13,450 nucleotides of DNA, taken from the NCBI GenBank assembly GCA_964452415.1, contig CAYVME010000027.1, positions 1 through 13,450 of the forward strand, in the 5' to 3' direction. Position 1 is the stretch's first letter. Each line of letters opens with the position of its first letter. Positions 1-6,127 of this stretch are shown here, piece after piece. The notes beneath the pieces were generated by a model. The model was not told the DNA's origin. It saw nothing but the letters and a program-made list of their open reading frames with translations, and did no database searches. The position numbers were made by a program, and so were the translations under genes. The stretch is from UBA12068 sp964452415. Its GTDB lineage: Bacteria > Patescibacteriota > Minisyncoccia > Moranbacterales > GWC2-37-73.

Positions 1-183
1 CAGGTATCATCTTTATTTAACGAAAAGATGAGAAAACGTATAAGCTCGTATAACAACCAGATTTGTATTACTACAAAAATTGAAGGACTAACCGCAATAA
101 ATTGCGATCAGTTCTATTATTACATCTTGTTAAAGTTCTCTATTTTTTACTTTTCAAGGCTATACCTTGAGAGTATAAAAAAC

Positions 184-227
184 ACATCCTCACGCACATC
201 TTTTGATATGCATCGGGATGTATTTTT
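184..227 (+). terminator. Terminator-like hairpin with no gene before it
   Basis: The outer stem ACATCC/GGATGT (184-189, 216-221) encloses a second stem, GCACATC-TTTT-GATATGC, with one mismatch, and is followed by ATTTTT. This is the layout of a plus-strand Rho-independent terminator. No convincing gene ends just before it inside the window, so it may close a transcript or small RNA that starts in or before 1-180. Confidence 0.4.
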
Positions 228-448
228 CACGCCACCCGAAATTTTTAAGTATTTTGCTTTTTTGCTGATGTTTTCTTATGAATTTAACATCGCCTCTTCT
301 TGATTGCTTAAACAGTTTAGCAAGGTAAAATTATCTTGTCAAGTGTTTGGCCAATCTTTATTTTTTGCAATTTTTTATTCCCATTTTTTGGCTTAAAAAG
401 GGGATAATTTGAACACAACTTTTTTTGTTAAATCACTCTCAACTCACA

Positions 449-591
449 CTGACAATGACTATTTCAATGCATCAATATGAATAATTTCACAATAACATTT
501 TAATATCAAGAGAACTGTGCGCATGCACCATACAGTTAAAACAACATAACAAATATTGACAATCACTAAGATCAATGCAAAGATGGATCTT
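449..591 (+). promoter_or_regulatory. Candidate control region of the 160-aa gene: direct repeats and dyads
   Basis: Two similar blocks lie 107 bp apart. Positions 449-471 and 556-579 both read (C/T)TGACAAT(G/C)ACTA, then 2 or 3 bases, then TCAATGCA. Between them is the dyad AACTGT-N13-ACAGTT (513-537). Overlapping the second block is the dyad AAGATC-N12-GATCTT (568-591). TTGACA at 556-561 is a perfect -35 hexamer, but the -10 expected 17 bp later is poor (AAAGAT). The arrangement looks like operator sites, possibly with activator dependence. This is inferred from symmetry only. Confidence 0.4.
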
Positions 592-628
592 GCACCAAAA
601 GTAACTTAAAAAAAGGGAGGCAAAAAAG

Positions 629-1111
629 ATGCCCGAGACATCCAAAGATAACATGGAAGGAATGTATGAGAAGGTATTAACACACCTGACAGATTCAATT
701 GCAGTCACAGAAACAACTACCCGCGCCCTACAAAGAAAAATGGAGGCTCTGGCAACACTTTTTCGCATAGATGCTCTAAGGATGATTGTGCTTCCAGACA
801 ATAGCCTTTATTGCCTGCCCAGAAAAAGAAGATCTGAAAGCAATATCGATCCAGATCATTACCATGCACGGATAGCCACCGACAAAAAAAGACCGCTCAG
901 CAACAAACACTTCGTCATAATCGAAGAGGTCAAAGAAAAAGAAAGTGGCGAAAAAAAAGGAATGAACTGGAAACTGAAGCAACTCATCCCTGTTGAGAAA
1001 ATAACAGGAATAAAAGTGGCTCGCGTCAATGGTCAATCAGAAACATTTGATGTACATTTAGTGATCCCCGAAATGGAAGACTTGAAGACACCGGAAAAAA
1101 TTTCCTTTTAA
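629..1111 (+). CDS. Hypothetical protein, 160 aa
   Basis: I do not recognise this family. The start is secure: GGGAGG (615-620) lies 8 nt before ATG, and a terminator follows the stop at 1111. The protein is soluble, with no signal peptide or membrane segment. Residues 1-50 look helical. A central stretch is basic (PRKRRSES near 84-91), followed by a charged run EEVKEKESGEKKG near 98-110. The C-terminal third alternates hydrophobic residues (QLIPVEKITGIKVARV, FDVHLVIPEME), suggesting beta strands. It is one of only two plus-strand genes supported in the window and stands alone, convergent with the GH1 gene. The upstream region carries repeated and dyad sequences that suggest specific control. 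Function unknown; I am confident only that it is a real gene. Confidence 0.8.
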   Translation: MPETSKDNMEGMYEKVLTHLTDSIAVTETTTRALQRKMEALATLFRIDALRMIVLPDNSLYCLPRKRRSESNIDPDHYHARIATDKKRPLSNKHFVIIEEVKEKESGEKKGMNWKLKQLIPVEKITGIKVARVNGQSETFDVHLVIPEMEDLKTPEKISF

Positions 1112-1130
1112 GATCATCCAGAAGAATATA

Positions 1131-1170
1131 AAAGCTCAGCAGAGAAACCTCTGTCGAGCTTTTGTTTTTT
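1131..1170 (+). terminator. Terminator between convergent genes
   Basis: The stem AAAGCTC...GAGCTTT is extended by CAGAG/CTCTG around an AAAC loop and followed by TTTTGTTTTTTT. It closes the plus-strand gene ending at 1111. Read on the minus strand the same hairpin is followed by TTTTATATT, so it may also end the GH1 transcript. Confidence 0.8.
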
Positions 1171-1177
1171 TCAAAAT

Positions 1178-2407
1178 TTAATCTTCAATTTCAAGCTCGC
1201 TCGTTTTGCAAATTTTTGCATACTCATAAAAACTTTTCCGTGGCTTTCTCTCAAGAGTTTCATAATCCATTTCAATCAAGCCAAACTTCGGCTCATAGCC
1301 ATAGAGCCATTCGAGATTATCCATCAGTGACCAAAAATTATATCCGCGCACATCCACACCCTGCGAAATTGCTCTGTGCACCATCGCCAAATGACTCTTA
1401 ATAAACTCGATTCTATCAGCATCTTCAATTCCGGTTCGTGTTGGTCCACCGTTTTCTGTAATATAAATTGGGAGTTTGAATTTTTCACCCGCCTCTTTCA
1501 AAACTTTATACATTCCTTGGGGATACGAAATCCACTTCATCACATTTCCCAGATCTTCTTCGATTGTGAATCCGAGATATGTTTGATTTCGCGAATCCAT
1601 TCTAAAATTTTTCAAACTAAATTTAATTTTTCCCAAACGATAATAATTCACGCCAACATAATCCTGACAGCCCTTAATTTTATTTCCGAGCAAGTCAATG
1701 CGATACCACTGCGCAATTCTGTTGATTGTGTTTAGCAAAATTCCAAACCCTTCTGATTCATACCAGTTATACAAATATGTTATTCCAACTTGTTTGTCAG
1801 GATATTTTTCATGAATGATTTGATACGATTTTTTGTAAGCTTCGGCAATATAATTAACAGCTTTCAAGAATTTGATTGGATTTTTGAATCCAGGAGGAAA
1901 TGCTCCAGCCAAAAAGCCTTGCCCCAACGGGACCATGGGTTCATTCAAAACAGTGAAGACATCAATCAAATCTCCGAGTTCATCCACAACTTTCTGAACA
2001 TAACGCGCAAAAATTTCCACTGATTCTTTTTTGTGAAAACCATATTTTTCTTGAAACCAAATTGGACTTGTCCACCACCACAAAGTCACTTGTGTCTTGA
2101 TGTTTCTTTTTTTCAGATCTTCAAAAATTTCTCGATAATGCGCAATTGCTTTTTCATCAAACTCGCCGTCCGCAGTTTCAACTCTCGCCCATTCAATTGA
2201 ACAGCGAAACATTTTCACTCCAAGTTGCTCAAGCAAATCATGATCTTGTTTATACAAATTCCAATAGTCACAAGCCCTGCCAGACTCATTGTCAGCCCTT
2301 CCAAGCTTCTCCCATTGCCACCAATCAGAATTTGAATTGCCACCCTCAACCTGATAAGACGAAGTCGCCACACCCCATTGAAAATCTTTTGGAAATTGAA
2401 GTTTCAT
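1178..2407 (-). CDS. Glycoside hydrolase family 1 (beta-glucosidase-like)
   Basis: A 409-aa cytoplasmic GH1 TIM-barrel enzyme without a signal peptide. Family members hydrolyse beta-linked glucosides, galactosides or related sugars with retention of configuration. Visible GH1 landmarks: N-terminal FPKDFQWGVATSSYQVEGG with Gln19; TVLNEP with the acid/base Glu156; GVNYY near 252-256; YITENGG with the nucleophile Glu318; and FWSLMDNLEW near 358-367 with the sugar-binding Glu366. It is shorter than typical members (about 440-480 aa). The conserved TLxHxxxP motif reads TLWWWTSP, so the subsite -1 histidine is Trp111. Family membership is certain; substrate and activity are not. The ATG overlaps the stop of a five-codon reading frame (ATGA). 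The gene follows the NUDIX gene and probably shares its promoter. Confidence 0.95.
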   Translation of the reverse strand: MKLQFPKDFQWGVATSSYQVEGGNSNSDWWQWEKLGRADNESGRACDYWNLYKQDHDLLEQLGVKMFRCSIEWARVETADGEFDEKAIAHYREIFEDLKKRNIKTQVTLWWWTSPIWFQEKYGFHKKESVEIFARYVQKVVDELGDLIDVFTVLNEPMVPLGQGFLAGAFPPGFKNPIKFLKAVNYIAEAYKKSYQIIHEKYPDKQVGITYLYNWYESEGFGILLNTINRIAQWYRIDLLGNKIKGCQDYVGVNYYRLGKIKFSLKNFRMDSRNQTYLGFTIEEDLGNVMKWISYPQGMYKVLKEAGEKFKLPIYITENGGPTRTGIEDADRIEFIKSHLAMVHRAISQGVDVRGYNFWSLMDNLEWLYGYEPKFGLIEMDYETLERKPRKSFYEYAKICKTSELEIED

Positions 2408-2421
2408 AAAGTTTTATTCAT
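2404..2421 (-). other. Five-codon leader frame overlapping the GH1 start
   Basis: The frame ATG AAT AAA ACT TTA TGA encodes MNKTL, and its stop overlaps the GH1 ATG as ATGA. A purine-rich GGAGAGGGAG (2427-2436) lies 5 nt before this small ATG, whereas the GH1 ATG has no Shine-Dalgarno sequence at normal spacing. The ribosome may enter here and reach GH1 by coupling. Inference from spacing only; the short frame could be chance. Confidence 0.35.
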
Positions 2422-2426
2422 TATTA

Positions 2427-2462
2427 CTCCCTCTCCTCTCGGGAGAGGGTTGGGGTGAGGGT
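2427..2462. repeat. CCCTCTCC/GGGAGAGGG palindromic intergenic repeat
   Basis: An arm CCCTCTCC (2429-2436) faces GGGAGAGGG (2441-2449) and is followed by TTGGGGTGAGGG. It stands out in AT-rich surroundings and fills the gap between the NUDIX stop and the GH1 start. Similar CCCTCTCC...GGGTGAGGG palindromes are familiar as dispersed intergenic repeats in many bacterial genomes. Its only apparent local role is to supply a purine-rich ribosome-binding sequence for what follows. Confidence 0.65.
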
Positions 2463-2467
2463 TCTTG

Positions 2468-3058
2468 TTAATTAAAATATTCTTTAATCTTCTTAAAAGT
2501 TTTTTCCTTATCAATAACAAGCAAATCCTCTTTCAGAAATTTCATGATAAATTCAGAGCCTTTTATTTTCTGTGTAATAATCATTTCCAAAAATTCTTCC
2601 ATTTCAACCAAACTCACAATTATCCTCTCTCCAGCATCAAGATTTTGCTCAGCAACTTTCCTGCATCCCTTCGCCACAAAAGTGTAATGCATCCAATCCA
2701 TCTTACTTACAAGTTGTGAAGAGTGCCAGAGTTCAAAACTTTCAGCTTCAAAGCCAGTCTCCTCCAAGAATTCCCTGCGAGCGCCTTCTTCGGGAGTTTC
2801 GCCTTCTTCAACTCGACCACCAGGAATACTGAAGAATTTTCCCTTATGTGGTTGCTCCTGTTGCAAAACAATAACTTTCCCATCTTCAGTGAAAGCCAAA
2901 ATATTTGCAGTGTCAGATCTCTTAAGCTTTTCAAAGGTTGCAAAACTGCCGTCAAACATTTCCTGCTGCCATTGATAAACATCAAAAATCACGCCTTCAA
3001 AAACTTTCTTGGCATTGTCGGGAATCGGTTGTTGCAACTTTGGTTTTTCAATTTTCAT
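2468..3058 (-). CDS. NUDIX hydrolase
   Basis: A 196-aa protein with a complete Nudix box at about residues 81-103. It reads GRVEEGETPEEGAR, then REFLEETGF, matching Gx5Ex7REUxEExGU with the metal-binding glutamates in REFLEE. The preceding FFSIPGG strand is typical of the ADP-ribose/ADP-sugar pyrophosphatase branch, so the likely reaction is hydrolysis of a nucleoside diphosphate linked to another group. The substrate cannot be fixed from sequence. It has a lysine-rich C-terminal tail and no signal peptide. An extended -10 promoter lies 22 bp upstream, giving a very short leader with no clear ribosome-binding site. It is first in a two-gene unit with the GH1 enzyme, so a role in sugar-nucleotide turnover is possible but unproven. 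Confidence 0.92.
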   Translation of the reverse strand: MKIEKPKLQQPIPDNAKKVFEGVIFDVYQWQQEMFDGSFATFEKLKRSDTANILAFTEDGKVIVLQQEQPHKGKFFSIPGGRVEEGETPEEGARREFLEETGFEAESFELWHSSQLVSKMDWMHYTFVAKGCRKVAEQNLDAGERIIVSLVEMEEFLEMIITQKIKGSEFIMKFLKEDLLVIDKEKTFKKIKEYFN

Positions 3059-3079
3059 AGTAATTTTAAATACACCTTA

Positions 3080-3108
3080 ATTATAGCATTCTTCTGATTT
3101 TTTCATAA
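3080..3108 (-). promoter_or_regulatory. Extended -10 promoter of the NUDIX-GH1 unit
   Basis: On the minus strand TGCTATAAT gives a perfect -10 (3080-3085) with the TG extension. A weak -35, TTATGA, is at 3103-3108 with 17 bp spacing. Transcription should start near 3073, leaving about 15 nt of leader. It partly overlaps the T-tract of the upstream gene's terminator. Confidence 0.6.
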
Positions 3109-3134
3109 TAAAAGGGGATGATATTTCCATCCCC
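3105..3134 (-). terminator. Terminator of the downstream HD gene
   Basis: GGGGATG (3114-3120) pairs with CATCCCC (3128-3134) around a 7-nt loop. On the minus strand the hairpin is followed by TTTTATTAT. It lies 13 nt beyond the TGA of the HD gene at 3147. Confidence 0.8.
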
Positions 3135-3146
3135 CATAAAATGACC

Positions 3147-3704
3147 TCATGCATCGAGAAGTTCCATTGCCGCTTTGAATCGAGATTGCACTGACTCTTT
3201 TGATTCCAGGAAAAGCAATTGATTCCATTTGTTGATCAGCTTTTTCCTGATGGATATTTCTGCTTCTCGCTGATTCTTGCCTTCATCAAAAGCGCCCTTG
3301 AAAAGTCCAGAAAGATTGTAGAAAGCACTCAACGCATCGGCCTCTGCCACGATTTGCTCTTCGAGAGTCTTAGGTGCAATTTTTTGTGATCCACGATGAG
3401 ACAATACGCACCCCTTTACCTTGTGAATTTTAACCTCCGGATAGCCCCACATTCTGAGCACGACCTCGGTTATTGCTGCTCCTGTGAGATGATGATCATC
3501 GCGTCCGCAAATTATTGATCCAGCATCATGAAGCCACACACCAACCCCAACAATTTCACGATCAGCACCAAACTTGATTGCCAACCCATCAGCGATGGAT
3601 TCCATCGGAACAAGATGACCCTCGAATATTCCTGCACTATAATGACTTGCGGGCTTTTTACATTGATCTTGCACAAAATTGCGAGCTTGCTGAACGATGC
3701 CCAT
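3147..3704 (-). CDS. HD-domain phosphohydrolase, copy 1
   Basis: A 185-aa protein of the HD superfamily, metal-dependent phosphohydrolases that act on nucleotides and related phosphates. Candidate ligands: His30, the HD pair His59-Asp60 (WLHDAGS), His71/His72 (RDDHHLTGA), His103 (SHRGSQK) and Asp123 (AEADA). The start is secure: AAAGGAGGG (3712-3720) sits about 8 nt before ATG. It is soluble with no extra domains. It is roughly 55% identical by eye to the gene at 3887-4447, almost without gaps, so the two are tandem duplicates. In copy 1 the second His of the SHRGS/HHRGS motif is kept but the first has become Ser. It has its own terminator and ribosome-binding site, so it may be a separate unit from copy 2. 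Substrate unknown. Confidence 0.88.
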   Translation of the reverse strand: MGIVQQARNFVQDQCKKPASHYSAGIFEGHLVPMESIADGLAIKFGADREIVGVGVWLHDAGSIICGRDDHHLTGAAITEVVLRMWGYPEVKIHKVKGCVLSHRGSQKIAPKTLEEQIVAEADALSAFYNLSGLFKGAFDEGKNQREAEISIRKKLINKWNQLLFLESKESVQSRFKAAMELLDA

Positions 3705-3793
3705 ACAAACACCCTCCTTTCAGTTTAAAAGAACTTGGAATATTAATCACCAAAATAACTATCAATAAATTCTCTACCTACTCTCCCTTACCC

Positions 3794-3814
3794 ATTTAAA
3801 TACCTATTTAAATA
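3794..3814. repeat. Short tandem repeat of ATTTAAATA
   Basis: ATTTAAATA occurs at 3794-3802 and 3806-3814 with a 12-bp period, in the gap between the two HD genes, upstream of copy 1. Each unit contains the palindrome ATTTAAAT. It could be a protein-binding site or chance in AT-rich DNA. Confidence 0.4.
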
Positions 3815-3834
3815 CCCACCTAATTATATCAAAT

Positions 3835-3885
3835 TTAATCTTTAAATCTCTCGTCATCAACTTTTGTGAATTCAACAATTCCCAT
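3835..3885 (-). pseudogene. Detached C-terminal remnant of the 131-aa family
   Basis: Reading on the minus strand from an ATG one base after the HD copy 2 stop (TAA C ATG), the frame encodes MGIVEFTKVDDERFKD and stops. This aligns without gaps to the tail of the 131-aa paralogs at 5730-6523 (EIVETTTVDDEKYKDLILI): VE, T, VDDE, then K/R, Y/F and KD match or are conservative. The DNA also matches (TCTCGTCATCAAC on the plus strand). Only the last 15 or so residues are recognisable; the rest of the gene is missing. I read it as the vestige of a lost third copy. A translated 16-residue peptide coupled to HD copy 2 is possible but less likely. Confidence 0.6.
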
Positions 3886-3886
3886 G

Positions 3887-4447
3887 TTATTTTTCAAGCA
3901 ATAATTTTATTGCTTGAAATTTTGGTCTGATTATTTCTTTGGATTTTTCAAATTTGAGCTGATTCCATTTATTTTCCAATTTTTTGAAAACTGATTTTCT
4001 CGCTTCTCCTTGATTCAAATTTTCATAAACAAACGCCGCCTTGAAAATCCCAGAGAGATTGTCGAAATTACTCATCGCATCTGCCTCAGCCACAATCTGC
4101 TCTTCCAGGGTTTCCAGCTCCATTTTTTGCGAACCGCGATGATGCAGAACGCAATTCTTCACTAATTGAACTTTTTCTTCCGGATATCCAAATTCCCGCA
4201 ATTTTTCCTCAGCAATCTTTGCACCAGTAATATGGTGATCATCTCTTCCAACCATAATTGAACCAATATCATGAATCCAACCCGCAATTTCTACGATCTC
4301 TTCGTCCCCACCCAAATCCGTGGCCAACATTTTCGCATATTTCACAGTCGGTGCGAAATGAAACTCAAATGGCTCATATCCGTATTTGCTCGTCGGCTTT
4401 CCGCACTCATCCTCAACAAAATTTTTCACCTTTTGGACAATATTCAT
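3887..4447 (-). CDS. HD-domain phosphohydrolase, copy 2
   Basis: A 186-aa paralog of the gene at 3147-3704 with the same likely metal ligands: His30, His59-Asp60 (WIHDIGS), His71/His72 (RDDHHITGA), His102/His103 (LHHRGSQK) and Asp123 (AEADA). It keeps the full HHRGS motif, where copy 1 has Ser for the first His, so it may be closer to the ancestral state. A metal-dependent phosphohydrolase on a small phosphorylated metabolite is the family expectation; the substrate is unknown. Unlike copy 1 it has no Shine-Dalgarno sequence (upstream is almost pure A/T). Its start is divergent from the plus-strand gene at 4558, about 110 bp away. A remnant of the 131-aa family begins one base after its stop. 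I see no terminator between it and copy 1. Confidence 0.88.
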   Translation of the reverse strand: MNIVQKVKNFVEDECGKPTSKYGYEPFEFHFAPTVKYAKMLATDLGGDEEIVEIAGWIHDIGSIMVGRDDHHITGAKIAEEKLREFGYPEEKVQLVKNCVLHHRGSQKMELETLEEQIVAEADAMSNFDNLSGIFKAAFVYENLNQGEARKSVFKKLENKWNQLKFEKSKEIIRPKFQAIKLLLEK

Positions 4448-4557
4448 AAAATAATATTTATATTTTTTAACAAAAAAACTCTTCCTAAACAGAAATACAA
4501 GATGTTAAATATGGGTATTACAGAATAGTTACATTAAAAACAAAAGGAGTATTTAAC

Positions 4558-4860
4558 ATGAATCCAAAACATCTCGCCTTTGTGTACAACAACTCCACCC
4601 CAGGAAACCAAATAAGAAAAAATTTATTGAAAGAAATCGCAGCCAACATGTATCTAATCTTTGTGGAACCAGAAGGGTTGATTCGACCAAAACATTTAGC
4701 CCAAAAAAGTCTTTCTTATTCGCTCGCACAAAAGCAACTGCTAATCAAGGACGACAAAGGCAATGTGGTTCGGAAAATTTCACTAGGAAATATCACAAAA
4801 ATTAATCATGAAGGAGCAGTTGACAGAATCCCAATCATGCGATTAATAATCAAATCTTGA
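4558..4860 (+). CDS. Hypothetical protein, 100 aa
   Basis: I do not recognise this protein. The start is well supported: AAAAGGAGT lies 7 nt before ATG, and a hairpin follows the TGA. The sequence is basic and soluble, with no signal peptide. The C-terminal half (KQLLIKDDKGNVVRKISLGNITKINHEG) reads like consecutive beta strands with turns at DDKGN and LGN, suggesting a small beta-rich fold. The gene is a single plus-strand unit set between minus-strand genes and divergent from HD copy 2. Codon use and composition resemble its neighbours. I would not assign a function. Confidence 0.75.
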   Translation: MNPKHLAFVYNNSTPGNQIRKNLLKEIAANMYLIFVEPEGLIRPKHLAQKSLSYSLAQKQLLIKDDKGNVVRKISLGNITKINHEGAVDRIPIMRLIIKS

Positions 4861-4866
4861 TGCATT

Positions 4867-4896
4867 GCCGCTCTGAATAGGGCGGCTTCTTACTTT
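4867..4896 (+). terminator. Terminator of the 100-aa gene
   Basis: GCCGCTC (4867-4873) pairs with GGGCGGC (4880-4886) over 7 bp including one G-T pair, with loop TGAATA, followed by TTCTTACTTT. The T-tract is interrupted, so strength is uncertain. It begins 6 nt after the stop. Confidence 0.6.
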
Positions 4897-4940
4897 AAAT
4901 TTTTATCCGAATGTTTCAATGTTTTATTTTCCAAATTCAA

Positions 4941-4964
4941 ATCAAAATTAAATCCTTATATTTC
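4941..4964 (-). repeat. 24-bp copy of the 131-aa gene tail, spanning the MBL stop
   Basis: An exact 24-bp sequence beginning ATCAAAATTAAATCC and ending TTATATTTC is found at 4941-4964, 5734-5757 and 6132-6155. The latter two are the 3' ends of the 131-aa paralogs (codons for KYKDLIL). The first overlaps the end of the MBL gene in another frame, so the repeat itself supplies the MBL stop codon (TAA, 4956-4958) and continues past it. This looks like a recombination junction. Confidence 0.75.
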
Positions 4965-5699
4965 AACCACCAAGTCGTCTTCGGCGCAAATAGTATTTTC
5001 AAAAATCTTTTTAGCAATAACTTCGGCCTCATCTCTACTCTTTTTATCCGTGTAATTATTTGCGGCCAAATGTGTTAGGAACAATTTCTTTGCTCCTGAC
5101 TCCTTTGCAACTAATGCAGCTCGCTCAGGACCAGAATGACCCCACGCACTATCATTCTCTCCAGGCTTCATTGCACACTCGTGAATCACAATATCAGCAT
5201 TTTTCGCAAGAATATTTGCATTCTCACAGGCACCGGTATCACAAAGATGAGTAATGATTTTTTCTTCAATCATTAATCTGTACCCAAAAGTCTTGTCAGC
5301 ATGAAAAAGCTGTCTGCACTCAACACCAAAATCAAGGTTATGAATTCCCTCACTTAATTCCACAATGGAAATTGGATAATCATATTCATCTGGCGAAGCG
5401 GTAAACGGATGTCCAAATATTTTCAATAAATCACTCCTGGTCCCTTCTGGGCAATAAATCTTTAAAGACTTTAGTTGTCCCGCATTTCCAAGCATGTGCA
5501 AACCAATCAAATGATCCAAATGAAGATGGCTTAAAAAAATAATAACTGGCTTCTCCTTAGTTATGTGCATATTTAATTTATGCAAACCATCGCCAGCATC
5601 AAAAACGATGTAATTTTCTCTTGTTTCCAATAAGGTGCAAATAGTATTTCCATTTTTATCACTAAACCATCCATTAGTACCAAGAAAAGTCATTTTCAT
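4956..5699 (-). CDS. MBL-fold metallohydrolase (RNase Z-like branch)
   Basis: A 247-aa cytoplasmic metallo-beta-lactamase-fold hydrolase. The metal site is complete: SHLHLDH (His58, His60, Asp62, His63), His133 (LFHADKTFGYR), Asp154 (CDTGA) and His210 (LTHL). The FGYR segment after the third His and the WGHSGPERAALVAKESGAKKLFLTHL segment (186-211) resemble RNase Z and related phosphodiesterases. It is shorter than a standard RNase Z and I see no clear exosite arm, so a tRNA 3'-processing role is only possible. A general MBL hydrolase is the safe call. It starts 30 nt after the 131-aa paralog B, with a hairpin in the gap. There is no ribosome-binding site; ATG at 5699 or the third codon could serve. 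Its stop codon lies within a copy of the paralog tail, so the original C-terminus may have been replaced. Confidence 0.88.
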   Translation of the reverse strand: MKMTFLGTNGWFSDKNGNTICTLLETRENYIVFDAGDGLHKLNMHITKEKPVIIFLSHLHLDHLIGLHMLGNAGQLKSLKIYCPEGTRSDLLKIFGHPFTASPDEYDYPISIVELSEGIHNLDFGVECRQLFHADKTFGYRLMIEEKIITHLCDTGACENANILAKNADIVIHECAMKPGENDSAWGHSGPERAALVAKESGAKKLFLTHLAANNYTDKKSRDEAEVIAKKIFENTICAEDDLVVEI

Positions 5700-5716
5700 A
5701 TTTTTATAGTTGTCTC

Positions 5717-5731
5717 AAGCACGAAGTGCTT
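5717..5731. repeat. Perfect 15-bp hairpin AAGCAC-GAA-GTGCTT
   Basis: The palindrome overlaps the stop codon of the 131-aa paralog B and sits 17 nt before the MBL start. No T-tract follows on either strand, so it is not a standard terminator. It may stabilise or process the transcript between the two genes. Confidence 0.5.
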
Positions 5732-6125
5732 ATATCAAAATTAAATCCTTATATTTCTCATCATCAACAGTTGTGACTTCCACCATTTCCAATAAAATTT
5801 TATCCTCAATATTTTTTGGCAAAACGAAATATCTATTATCTGTTGGAGAGATTCTCATCGCATACATTACATCAGTCACAAATTCATGCTTCAAGTAACA
5901 AACAATAGCGTAGTTAGAAAAACCCACATAAAATTCAGTTGGTTTTTCACTTGTGGCTTTCAGAATAACAACATTTTTCCATGACTGAACAATTTTCTCA
6001 TTCTCATCTCCAGCATTATCAGCAGACACATCCTCCTGACCCGCAATCCCCCCAACAAAAATAGATGGCAATGAAGGCCAATTTTCTTCGCCAATTAAGT
6101 TGTGTTCGAGTTTATAATTTTTCAT
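5730..6125 (-). CDS. 131-aa protein of unknown family, paralog B
   Basis: I do not recognise this family. It is the second of two tandem genes of identical length that align without gaps at about 56% identity by eye (74 of 131). The conserved blocks are KLEHNLIGEENWP near the N-terminus, QSW..VVIL and the FxVGF motif in the middle, LKHEFV and AMRI, then LPKNIEDKI and a nearly invariant TTVDDEKYKDLILI tail. The variable stretch at about 25-45 is acidic in B (EDVSADNAGDENEK). The protein is soluble, acidic and probably alpha/beta, with no signal or membrane segment. It starts 2 nt after the stop of paralog A (TAAATATG), so translation is probably coupled. No catalytic motif is evident. Confidence 0.8.
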   Translation of the reverse strand: MKNYKLEHNLIGEENWPSLPSIFVGGIAGQEDVSADNAGDENEKIVQSWKNVVILKATSEKPTEFYVGFSNYAIVCYLKHEFVTDVMYAMRISPTDNRYFVLPKNIEDKILLEMVEVTTVDDEKYKDLILI

Positions 6126-6127
6126 AT

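Larger units (their letters stand above)
1..628. other. Non-coding stretch upstream of the first gene
   Basis: I see no convincing gene here. A 91-codon open frame (28-303, plus) is low-complexity, lacks a ribosome-binding site and runs through a terminator-like hairpin, so I treat it as chance. The stretch holds a perfect hairpin CGCAAT-AA-ATTGCG (93-106), a hairpin TCAAGG-CTATA-CCTTGA (154-170), the terminator-like structure at 184-227, and a weak promoter-like pair TTGTCA (336-341) and TATTTT (359-364) with 17 bp spacing. A repeat-rich stretch at 449-591 precedes the gene at 629. Confidence 0.5.

Noticed and set aside
28..303. 91-codon open frame on the plus strand
   Set aside because: Low complexity, no ribosome-binding site, and it crosses a terminator-like hairpin at 184-227.
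556..584. Strong promoter for the 160-aa gene
   Set aside because: The -35 (TTGACA) is perfect but the -10 at 17 or 18 bp spacing (AAAGAT or AAGATG) is poor.
487..801. 104-codon open frame on the minus strand
   Set aside because: Antisense to the well-supported gene at 629 and its ribosome-binding site; Ser/Cys-rich shadow sequence.
3790..3815. CRISPR-like or iteron array
   Set aside because: Only two 9-bp units in AT-rich DNA, with no spacers or further copies.
5717..5731. Terminator between paralog B and the MBL gene
   Set aside because: The hairpin is perfect but no T-tract follows on either strand.
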